From contig NC_134701.1 of the NCBI RefSeq assembly GCF_043290135.1, positions 5,982,001 through 6,046,000 on the forward strand: a stretch of 64,000 nucleotides of DNA, written 5' to 3'. This DNA is from Rhipicephalus microplus (taxonomy: Eukaryota > Arthropoda > Arachnida > Ixodida > Ixodidae). Numbering within the stretch: position 1 is the first letter of the stretch; each line of letters begins with the position of its first letter. Positions 21,001-30,523 of the stretch are shown piece after piece. Made by a program: the position numbers and the translations under genes. Under the pieces are notes generated by a model, which ran no database searches, was not told the DNA's origin, and saw only the letters and a program-made list of their open reading frames with translations.

Positions 21001-23860
21001 TGGAGGTACGAGCCCACCCGGTGGAGGTGCGGCGCTTTTTTTTCTTTGGACTGATAGCTTTGAAAATATGTCCTGATCGTGGTGAGAGTGGAGCACGACT
21101 GTCTCCGTGGCGCAATTGGCTAGCGCGATCGACTGTTAACCGAGAGGTTGGAGGTTCGAGCCCACTCGGTGGTGGTGTGGCGATTTTTTTCCTTTGGGCT
21201 GATAGCTCTGAAAAAATGTTCAGACGGTGGTGAGAGTGGAGCACGACTGTCTTCATGGCGCAAGTGGCTATGCGATCGGCTGTTAACTGAAAAGTTGGAG
21301 GTTCCAGCCCTCCCGGGAGTGGTTTGTTGCTTTTTTTTGGGCTGATAGCTTAGAAGATATGTTCTGATGGTGGTGAGAGTGGAGCACGACTGTCTCCGTG
21401 GCGCAATTTGCTAGCGCGATCGCCTGTTAACCGAAAGGTTTGAGGTACGAGCCCACATGGTGGTGGTCCGGCACTTTTTTTTTCTTTGGGCAGATAGCTC
21501 TGAAGAAATGTTCTGACGGTGGTGAGAGTGGAGCAGGACTGTCTCCGTGGCGCAATTGGCTAACGCGATCGGCTGTTAACTGAAATGTTGGAGGTACGAG
21601 CCCTCCAGGGAGTTGTGTGTTGCTTTCTTTATTTTGGGTTGATAGCTTTGAAGATATGTTCTGATGGTGGTGAGAGTGGAGCACGACTGTCTCCATGGCG
21701 CAATTGGCTATGCGATCGGCTGTTAACTGAAAAGTTGGAGGTTCGAGCCCTCGCGGGAGTGGTGTGTTGCTTTTTTGGGGGGCTGATAGCTTTGAAGATA
21801 TGTTCTGATGGTGGTGAGAGTGGAGCAGGACTGTCTCCTTGGCGCAATTGGCTAGCGCGATCGGCTGTTAACCGAAAGGTTTGAGGTTCGGGCCCACGCG
21901 GTTCTGGTGCGGCGCTTTTTTTTCTTTGGGCTGATAGCTTTGAAGATATGTTCTGATGGTGGTGAGAGTGGAGCACGACTGTCCCCGTGGCGCAATAGGC
22001 TAGCGCGATCGGCTGTTAACCGATAGGTTGGAGGTTCGAGCCCACCCGGTGGTGGTGCGGCGCTTTTTTCTTCTTTGGGCTGATAGCTTCGAAGATGTGT
22101 TCTGATGGTGGTAAGAGTGGAGCACGACTGTCTCCGTGGCGCAATTGGCTAGCGCTATCGGCTGTTAACCGAAAGGTTGGAGGTTCAGGCCCACCTGGTG
22201 GTGGTGCGGCGCTTTTTTTTCTTTGGGCTGATAGCTTTGAAGATATGTTCTGATGGTGGTGAGAGTGGAGCACGACTGTCTCCGTGTCGCAATTGGCTAG
22301 CGCGATCGGCTGTTAACCGAAAGGTTGGAGGTACGAGCCCACCCGGTGGTGGTGCGGCGCTTTTTTTTCTTTGGGCTGATAGCTTTGAAGATATGTTCTG
22401 ATGGTGTTGAGAGTGGAGCAGGACTGTCCCCGTGGCGCAATGGGCTAGCGCTATCGGCTGTTAACCGAAAGGTTAGAGGTACGAGCCCACCCGGTGGTGG
22501 TGTGGCGCTTGTTTTTCTTTGGGCTGATAGCTTTGAAGATATGTTCTGATGGTGGTGAGGGTGGAGCACGACTGTCTCCGTGGCGCAATTGGCTAGCGCG
22601 ATCAGCTGTTAACCGAAAGGTTGGAGGTTCGAGCCCTCCCGGGAGTGGTGTGTTGCTTTTTTTATTTTGGGCTGATAGCTTTGAAGATATGTAATGATGG
22701 TGGTGAGAGTGGAGCACGACTGTCTCCGTGGAGCAATTGGCTAGCGCGATCGGCTGTTAACCGAAAGGTTGGAGGTACAAGCCCACCCGGTGGTGGTGCG
22801 GCGCTTTTTATTCTTTCGGCTGATAGCGTTGAAGATATGTTCTGATGGTGGTGAGAGTGGAGCAGGACTGTCTCCGTGGCGCAATCGGCTAACGCTATCG
22901 GCTGTTAACCAAAAGGTTGGAGGTACGAGCCCTCCCGGGAGTGGTGTGTTGCTTTTTTTATCTTGGGCTGATAGCTTTGAAGATATGTTCTGATGGTGCT
23001 GAGAGTGGAGCACGACTGTCTCCGTGGCGCAATTGGCTAGCGCGATCGGCTGTTAAGCGAAAGGTTGGAGGTACGAGCCCACCCGGTGGTTGTGCGGCGC
23101 TTTTTTTTCTTTAGGCTGATAGCTTTGAAGATATGTTCTGATGGTGGTGAGAGTGGAGCACGACTGTCTCCATGGCGCAATTGGCTATTCGATCGGCTGT
23201 TAAGTGAAAGGTTTGAGGTTCGAGCCCTTCCGGGAGTGGTGTGTTGCTTTTTTTATTTTGGGCAGATAGCTTGGAAGATATGTAATGATGGTGGTGAGAG
23301 TGGAGCACGACTGTCTCCGTGGCGCAATTGGCTAGCGCGATCGGCTGTTAACCGACAGGTTGGAGGTACGAGCCCACCCGGTGGTGGTGCGGCGCTTTTT
23401 TTTTCTTTGGGCTGATAGCTTTGAAGATATGTTCTGATGGTGGTGAGAGTGGAGCACGACTGTCTCCGTGGCGCAATTGGCTATTCGATCGGCTGTTAAC
23501 TGAAAGGTTTGAGGTTCGAGCCCTTCCGGGAGTGGTGCGGCGCTTTTTTTTCTTTGGGCTGATAGCTTTGAAGAAATGTTCTTATGGTGGTGAGAGTTGA
23601 GCACGTCTGTCTCCATGGCGCAATTGGCTAGCGCGGTCGGCTGTTAACCGAAAGGTTGGAGGTTCGAGCCCTCCTGGGAGTGGTGTGTTGCTTTTTTTAT
23701 TTTTTGCTGATAGCTTTGAAAATATGTTTTGATGGTGGTGAGTGTGGAGCAGGACTGTCTCTGTGACGCAATTGGCTAGCTCGATCGGCTGTTAACCGAA
23801 AGGTTGGAGGTACGAGCCCACCCGGTGGAGGTGCGGCGCTTTTTTTTCTTTGGACTGTTA
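18070..23860 (+). repeat. 2804-bp tandem duplication with a third partial copy
   Basis: Units at 18070-20873 recur at 20874-23677 with an offset of 2803-2804 bp, including the G-rich trailer at 18972/21776, the CTTCTTTGGG trailer at 19266/22070 and the AGCGTTGAAG spacer at 20021/22825. A third copy begins at about 23678 and loses similarity by about 23860. The repeat overlaps the 3.39-kb duplication, so it came after it or reused its units. Confidence 0.82.
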
Positions 23861-24751
23861 GCTTTGAAGATATGTCCTGATGGTGGTGAGAGTGTTGCGC
23901 GAATGTCTCCGTGGCGCAATTGGCTAGCGCGATCGACCGTTAACCGAGAGGTTGGAGGTTCGAGCCCACCCGGTGTTGGTGTGTTGCTTTTTTTATTTTT
24001 TGCTGATAGCTTTGAAGATATGCTCTGATGGTGGTGAGAGTGGAGCACGACTGTCTCCGTGGCGCAATTGGCTAGCGCGATTGGCTGTTAACCGAAAGGT
24101 TGGAGGTACGAGCCCACCCGGTGGTGGTGTGGCGCTTGTTTTTCTTTGAGCTGATAGCTTTGAAGATATGTTCTGATGGTGGTGAGAGTGGAGCACGACT
24201 GTCTCCGTGGCGCAATTGGCTAGCGCGATCGGCTGTTAACCGAAAGGTTGGAGGTTCGAGCCCTCCCAGGAGTGGTGTGTTGCTTTTTTTTATTTTGGGC
24301 TGATAGCTTTGAAGATATGTATTGATGGTGGTGAGAGTGGAGCACGACTGTCTCCGTGGCGCAATTGGCTAGCGCGATCGGTTGTTAACCGAAAGGTTGG
24401 AGGTACAAGCCCACCCGGTGGTGGTGCGGCGCTTTTTAGATGCGGAGCATCTTATACTCGCGCCTTGTAGTGCGCCGTCCGCGCCGTCCGCGCCGTCCGC
24501 ACCGCTTCTCGAACATTCGACAGCTGACGCGCGCGCATGCGCCGTCGCGCCGTCGCCCACTCTTCCACCATCTGTGCATCCCTTCCTCCTCTACACACCG
24601 CGCGTGCTTCACTCCTCCACCATCTGTGCACCCTTCCTCCTCTACACACCGCGTTCGACATCTAAAATTCTCTTGATTCTCCAGTGGACGCGCATGTGGC
24701 GTCGCGCTTCGAGAACATTCAACAGCTGACAGTGCATGTGCCGTCGAGCTG

Positions 24752-24789
24752 TATATATACTCAAGGTCGGCGCTCGCTCGCTCAGTTGC
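24752..24789 (+). promoter_or_regulatory. Pol II core promoter-like site in insert copy 1
   Basis: TATATATA (24752-24759) is followed by CTCAGTTG, whose A at 24784 lies 32 bases after the first T of the TATA box. TCAGTT fits the arthropod initiator consensus and the spacing fits a start at that A. An ATG follows 56 bases on, in context GTGAAATGA. All seven copies keep the TATA box and initiator. Function is inferred from motif and spacing only. Confidence 0.55.
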
Positions 24790-24839
24790 CGCTCGTCGGT
24801 TGGTTTGTACGGCGCGTCGACGTCCAAGGTCGCGGTGAA

Positions 24840-24980
24840 ATGAATTCCAACGAATCCACAAACACAATGATCGACGTCCCTTCGACCAGCGCCGCCCTTT
24901 CGCATACGTGTGTACGTGTTCACTCATTTAACACCCCCTCCTACAACCACGTTAACCAATTTAGCCATCGACCCAAGTAA
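24840..24980 (+). CDS. Short Ser/Thr-rich open frame in insert copy 1, possible first exon
   Basis: 46 codons from the first ATG after the predicted start site. I do not recognise the product. The first half is rich in Ser, Thr and Asn. The TAA at 24978 overlaps GTAAGT (24977-24982), a perfect 5' splice donor hexamer, so the frame could be exon 1 of a spliced gene whose remainder is missing. In the other copies a TAA comes earlier, at the position of TCA here (after GTTCAC or GTTCAA), giving about 28 codons. It may be non-coding. Confidence 0.25.
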   Translation: MNSNESTNTMIDVPSTSAALSHTCVRVHSFNTPSYNHVNQFSHRPK

Positions 24981-25070
24981 GTCGCAATTTAACACCCCAT
25001 TTCACAACCACGTTAACCAATTTAGCCATCGACCCAAGTAAGTCGCACTTTAACACCCCGTTAACCAATT
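24926..25070 (+). repeat. 61-bp direct repeats at the right end of insert copy 1
   Basis: Two full units and one short unit start with TTTAACACCCC at 24926, 24987 and 25048. Full units contain CCACGTTAACCAATTTAGCC and end CCCAAGTAAGTCGCA, with GTAAGT at 24977 and 25038. The array is conserved in all seven insert copies. Confidence 0.8.
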
Positions 25071-25119
25071 ATATGCTCCGCATCCTCCTCAGTGTTCCCC
25101 CGAGGGAAGCTGCAGGCAA

Positions 25120-28100
25120 TTTTTTTTTCTTTGGGCTGATTGCGTTGAAGATATGTTCTGATGGTGGTGAGAGTGGAGCAGGACTGTCTCCGTGGCGCAA
25201 ACGGCTAACGCGATCGGCTGTTAACCAAAAGGTTGGAGGTACGAGCCCTCCCGGGAGTGGTGTGTTGCTTTTTTTATTTTGGGCTGATAGCTTTGAAGAT
25301 ATGTTCTGATGGTGGTGAGAGTGGAGCACGACTGTCTCCGTGGCGCAATTGGCAAGCGCGATCGGCTATTAACCGAAAGGTTGGAGGTACGAGCCCACCC
25401 GGTGGTGGTGCAGCGCTTTTTTTTTGGGCTGATAGCTTTGAAGATATGTTCTGATGGTGGTGAGAGTGGAGCACGACTGTCTCCATGGCGCAATTGGCTA
25501 TTCGATCGGCTGTTAACTGAAAGGTTTGAGGTTCGAGCCCTTCCGTGAGTGGTGTGTTGCTTTTTTTATTTTGGGCAGATAGCTTTGAAGATATGTAATG
25601 ATGGTGGTGAGAGTGGAGCACGACTGTCTCCGTGGCGCAATTGGCTAGCGCGATCGGCTGTTAACCGAAAGGTTGGAGGTACGAGCCCACCCGGTGGTGG
25701 TGTGGCGCTTCTTTTTCTTTGGGCTGATAGCTTTGAAGATATGTTCTGATAGTGGTGAGAGTGGAGCACGACTGTCTCCATGGCGCAATTGGCTATTCGA
25801 TCGGCTGTTAACTGAAAGGTTTGAGGTTCGAGCCCTTCCGGGAGTGGTGCGGCGCTTTTTTTTCTTTGGGCTGATAGCTATGAAGAAATGTTCTGATGGT
25901 GGTGAGAGTTGAGCACGTCTGTCTCCGTGGCGCAATTGGCTAGCGCGGTCGGCTGTTAACCGAAAGGTTGGAGGTTCGAGCCCTCCCGGGAGTAGTGTGT
26001 TGCTTTTTTTATTTTTTGCACATAGCTTTGAAAATATGTTTTGATGGTGGGGAGGGTGGAGCAGGACTGTCTCCGTGACGCAATTGGCTAGCTCGATGGG
26101 CTGTTAACCGAAAGCTTGGAGGTACGAGCCCACCCGGTGGAGTTGCGGCGCTTTTTTTTCTTTGGACTGATAGCTTTGAAGATATGTCCTGATGGTGGTG
26201 AGAGTGGAGCACGACTGTCTCCGTGGCGCAATTGGCTAGCGCAATCGGCTGTTAACCGTAAGGTTGGAGGTACGAGCCCACCCGGTGGTGGTGTGGCGCT
26301 TCTTTTTCTTTGGGCTGATAGCTTTGAAGATATGTTCTTATAGTGGTGAGAGTGGAGCACGGCTGTCTTCATGGCGCAAGTGGCTATGCGATCGGCTGTT
26401 AACTGAAAAGTTGGAGGTTCCAGCCCTCCCGGGAGTGGTTTGTTGCTTTTTTTGGGCTGATAGCTTAGAAGATATGTTCTGATGGTGGTGAGAGTGAAGC
26501 ACGACTGTCTCCGTGGCGCATTTGGCTAGCGCGATCGGCTGTTAACCGAAAGGTTGGAAATACGAGCCCTCCCGGGAGTGGTGTGTTGCTTTTTATTCTT
26601 TGGGCTGATAGCTTTGAAGATATGTTCTGATGGTGGTGAGAGTGGAGCAGGACTGTCTCCGTGGCGCAATTGGCTAACGCGATCGGCTGTTAACCGAAAG
26701 GTTGGAGCTACGAGCCCTCCCGGGAGTGGTGTGTTGCTTTTTTATTTCGGGCTGATAGCTATGAAGATATGTTGTGATGGTGGTGAGATTGGAGCACGAC
26801 TGTCTCCGTGGCGCAATTGGCTATGCGAAAGGCTGTTAACCGGAAGGTTGGAGGTTCTAGCCCTCCCGGGAGTGGTGTGTTGCTTTTTTTTTGGGCTGAT
26901 AGCTTTGAAGATATGTTCTGATGGTGGTGAGAGTGGAGCAGGACTTTCTCCGTGGCGCAATAGGCTAGCGCGATCGGCTGTTAACCGAAAGGTTGGAGGT
27001 ACGAGACCACCCGGTGGTGGTGCGGCGCTTTTTTTCTTTGGGCTGATAGCTCTGAAGAAATGTTCTGACGGTGGTGAGAGTGGAGCACGACTGTCTCCCT
27101 GGCGCATTTGGCTAGCGCGATCAGCTGTTAACCGAAAGGTTGGAGGTACGAGCCCACCCGGTGCTGGTGCGGCGCTTTCTTTTCTTTGGGCTGGTAGCTT
27201 TGAAGATATGTTCTGATGGTGGTGAGAGTGGAGCACGACTGTCCCCGTGGCGCAATAGGCTAGCGCGATCGGCTGTTAACCGAAAGGTTGGAGGTTTGAG
27301 CCCTCCCGGGAGTGGTGTGTTGCTTTTTTTTCTTTGTGCTGATAGCTTTGAAGATATGTTCTGATGGTGGTGAGAGTGGAGCACGACTGTCTCCGTGGCG
27401 CAATTGGCTATGCGAAAGGCTGTTAACCGGAAGGTTGGAGGTTCGAGCCCACCCGGTGGTGGTGCGGCGCTTTTTTTCCTTTGGGCTGATAGCTCTGAAG
27501 AAATCTTCTGACGGTGGTGAGAGTGGAGCACGACTGTCTTCGTGGCGCAATTGGCTAGCGCGATCGGCTGTCAATCGAAAGGTTGGAGGTACGAGCCCAC
27601 CCGGTGCTGGTGCGGCGCTTTCTTTTCTTTGGGCTGGTAGCTTTGAAGATATGTTCTGATGGTGGTGAGAGTGGAGCACGACTGTCCCCGTGGCGCAATA
27701 GGCTAGCGCGATCGGCTGTTAACCGAAAGGTTGGAGGTTTGAGCCCTCCCGGGAGTGGTGTGTTGCTTTTTTTTTCTTTGGGCTGATAGCTTTGAAGATA
27801 TGTTCTCATGGTGGTGAGAGTGGAGCACGACTGTCTCCGTGGCGCTATTGGCTAGCGCGATCGGCTGTTAACCGAAAGGTTGGAGGTACGAGCACACCCG
27901 GTGGAGGTGTGGCGCTTTTTTTCTTTGTGCTGATAGCTTTGAAGATATGTTCTGATGGTGGTGAGAGTGGAGCACGACTGTCTCCGTGGCGCAATTGGCT
28001 ATGCGAAAGGCTGTTAACCGGAAGGTTGGAGGTTCGAGCCCACCCGGTGGTGGTGCGGCGCTTTTTTTCCTTTGGGCTGATAGCTCTGAAGAAATCTTCT

Positions 28101-29773
28101 GACGGTGGTGAGAGTGGAGCACGACTGTCTTCGTGGCGCAATTGGCTAGCGCGATCGGCTGTCAACCGAAAGGTTGGAGGTACGAGCCCACCCGGTGCTG
28201 GTGCGGCGCTTTCTTTTCTTTGGGCTGGTAGCTTTGAAGATATGTTCTGATGGTGGTGAGAGTGGAGCACAACTGTCCCCGTGGCGCAATAGGCTAGCGC
28301 GATCGGCTGTTAACCGAAAGGTTGGAGGTTTGAGCCCTCCCGGGAGTGGTGTGTTGCTTTTTTTTTCTTTGGGCTGATAGCTTTGAAGATATGTTCTCAT
28401 GGTGGTGAGAGTGGAGCACGACTGTCTCCGTGGCGCTATTGGCTAGCGCGATCGGCTGTTAACCGAAAGGTTGGAGGTTCGAGCCCACCCGGTGGTGGTG
28501 CTGCGCTTTTTTTCTTTGGGCTGAAAGGTTTGAAGATGTGTTCTGATGGTGGTAAGAGTGGAGCTCGACTGTCTCCGTGGCGCAATCGGCTAGCGCGATC
28601 GGCTGTTAACGGAAAGGTTGGAGGTTCGAGCCCTCCCGGGAGTGGTGTGTTGCTTTTTTTATTTTGGGCTGATAGCTTTGAAAATATGTTCTGATGGTGG
28701 TGAGTCGGGAGCAGGACTGTCTCCGTGACGCAATTGGCTAGCGCGATCTGCTGTAAACCGAAAGGTTGGAGGTACGAGCCTACCCGGTGAAGGTGCGGCG
28801 CTTTTTTTTCTTTGGGATGATAGCTTTGAAGATATGTTCTGATGGTGGTGAGAGTGGAGCACGACTGTCTCCCTGGCGCAATCGGCTTAGGCGATCGGCT
28901 GTTAACCGGAAGGTTGGAGGTACGAGCCCTCCCGGGAGTGGTGTGTTGCTTTTTTTATTTTGGGCTGATAGCTTTGAATATATGTTCTGATGGTGGGGAG
29001 AGTGGAGCACGACTGTCTCCGTGGCGCAATTGGCTAGCGCGATCGGCTGTTAACCGAAAGGTTGGAGGTACGAGCCCACCCGGTAGTGGTGCGGCGCTTT
29101 TTTTTCTTTGGGCTGATAGCTTTGAAGATATGTTCTGATGGTGGTGAGAGTGGAGCACGACTGTCTCCATGGCGCAATGGGCTATTCGATCGGCTGTTAA
29201 CTGAAAGGTTTGAGGTTCGAGCCTTTCCGGGAGTGGTGTGTTGCTTTTTTATTTTGGGCTGATAGCTTTGAAGATATGTAATGATGGTGGTGAGAGTGGA
29301 GCACGACTGTCTCCGTGGCGCAATTGGCTAGCGCGATCGGCGGTTAACCGAAAGGTTGGAGGTACGAGCCCACCCGGTGGTGGTGCGGCGCTTTTTTTTC
29401 TTTGGGCTGATAGCTTTGAAGATATGCTCTGATGGTGGTGAGAGTGGAGCACGACTGTCTCCGTGGCGCAATTGGCTAGCGCGATTGTCTGTTAACCGAA
29501 AGGTTGGATGTACGAGCCCACCCGGTGGTGGTGTGGCGCTTGTTTTTCTTTGGGCTGATAGCTTTGAAGATATGTTCTGATGGTGGTGAGAGTGGAGCAC
29601 GACTGTCTCCGTGGCGCAATTGGCTAGCGCGATCGGCTGTTAACCGAAAGGTTGGAGGTTCGAGCCCTCCCAGGAGTGGTGTGTTGCTTTTTTTTGTTTT
29701 GGGCTGATAGCTTTGAAGATATGTATTGATGGTGGTGAGAGTGGAGCACGACTGTCTCCGTGGCGCAATTGGC

Positions 29774-29804
<31 letters not shown>

Positions 29805-29841
29805 AGGTACAAGCCCACCCGGTGGTGGTGCGGCGCTTTTT
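25120..29841 (+). repeat. tRNA-Asn-derived satellite array, block 3
   Basis: About 32 units. It includes a body with anticodon loop CTATTAA (near 25370, anticodon ATT), units whose anticodon reads GTC (27570, 28161) and GTA (28753), and a short internal duplication of about 590 bp (27555-28145 resembling 28146-28736). The first copy of the 6440-bp repeat starts at about 26450. I see no protein gene; open frames up to 220 codons are satellite read-through. Confidence 0.92.
28719..28792 (+). pseudogene. tRNA-Asn-like body with anticodon changed to GTA (Tyr)
   Basis: The body starts GTCTCCGTGACGC. The anticodon loop reads CTGTAAA with GTA at 28753-28755. The D stem has A for G (TGACGC) and the T loop is TACGAGC, so the B box is damaged. 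A T8 run follows. The variant is a stable lineage: the same change is seen near 31951, 35193, 39863, 43062, 46111, 49161, 51083, 59958 and 63357. I take it as a decayed unit spread by duplication. Confidence 0.6.
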
Positions 29842-30523
29842 AGATGCGGAGCATCTTATACTCGCGCCTTGTAGTGCGCCGTCCGCGCCGTCCGCGCCGT
29901 CCGCACCGCTTCTCGAACATTCGACAGCTGACGCGCGCGCATGCGCCGTCGCGCCTTCGCCCACTCTTCGACCATCTGTGCATCCCTTCCTCCTCTACAC
30001 ACCGCGCGTGCTTCACTCCTCCACTATCTGTGCACCCTTCCTCCTCTACACACAGCGTTCGACATCTACAATTCTCCTGATTCTCCAGTGGACGTGTATG
30101 TGGCGTCGCGCTTCGAAATTATTCAACAGCGGACAGTGCATGCGCCGTCGAGCTGTATATATACTCAAGGTCGGCGCTCGCTCGCTCAGTTGCCGCTCGT
30201 CGGTTGGTTTGTACGGCGCGTCGACGTCCAAGGTCGCGGTGAAATGAATTCCAACGAATCCACAAACACAATGATCGACGTCCCTTCGACCAGCGCCGCC
30301 CTTTCGCATACGTGTGTACGTGTTCAATAATTTAACACCCCCTCCTACAACCACGTTAACAAATTTAGCCATCGACCCAAGTAAGTCGCAATTTAACACC
30401 CCATTTCACAGCCACGTTAACCAATTTAGCCATCGACCCAAGTAAGTCGCACTTTAACACCCCGTTAACCAATTATATGCTCCGCATCCTCCTCAGTGTT
30501 CCCCCGAGGGAAGCTGCAGGCAA
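29842..30523 (+). mobile_element. TIR-bounded insert, copy 2
   Basis: Same structure and flanks as copy 1; inverted repeats at 29843-29854 and 30477-30488. Differences include CAATAA in place of CACTCA after the short frame, giving an early stop, and TATTATTCAAC for a segment left of the TATA box. Confidence 0.7.

Larger units (their letters stand above)
14574..24437 (+). repeat. tRNA-Asn-derived satellite array, block 2
   Basis: About 66 units of the 148-bp repeat, starting with the ATAT target duplication of element B. Unit variants include A-type bodies with CTATTCGATCGG or CTATGCGATCGG in the D arm, spacers with GAAGAAATG or GAAAATATG instead of GAAGATATG, and several units with C or G runs replacing part of the T run (for example 15575, 18972). 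The block carries the 3394-bp and 2804-bp duplications described separately. No host gene is supported. The block ends in the T run split by the first TIR-bounded insert. Confidence 0.93.
24438..25119 (+). mobile_element. TIR-bounded insert, copy 1 (682 bp)
   Basis: It splits the T run of a satellite unit. GATGCGGAGCAT (24439-24450) is matched by its exact reverse complement at 25073-25084; each arm is also a small hairpin by itself. About 35 bp follow the right arm (with a TTCCC/GGGAA hairpin) before the T run resumes. Inside are three GTCCGCGCC repeats, a roughly 50-bp direct repeat (ACCATCTGTGCA...), a TATA box and initiator, a short open frame and 61-bp direct repeats at 24926, 24987 and 25048. 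No transposase is encoded. It may be a non-autonomous DNA transposon or a captured promoter and first exon. It is the only copy whose short frame reads through to the splice-donor-like motif. Confidence 0.7.

Noticed and set aside
24684..24980. 98-codon frame across the insert
   Set aside because: It starts well before the predicted transcription start. Only the part from the ATG at 24840 fits the promoter, and even that is doubtful.
25073..25119. Helitron 3' end (hairpin near the right end of the insert)
   Set aside because: There is a hairpin, TTCCC/GGGAA, but no CTRR end before a T at the junction and no TC start at the left. The inverted repeats fit a TIR-type element better.
26554..27216. 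220-codon open frame on the + strand
   Set aside because: It spans several satellite units and recurs at 32994 and 37664 with the higher-order repeat. There is no domain; it is made of tRNA body and spacer translation.
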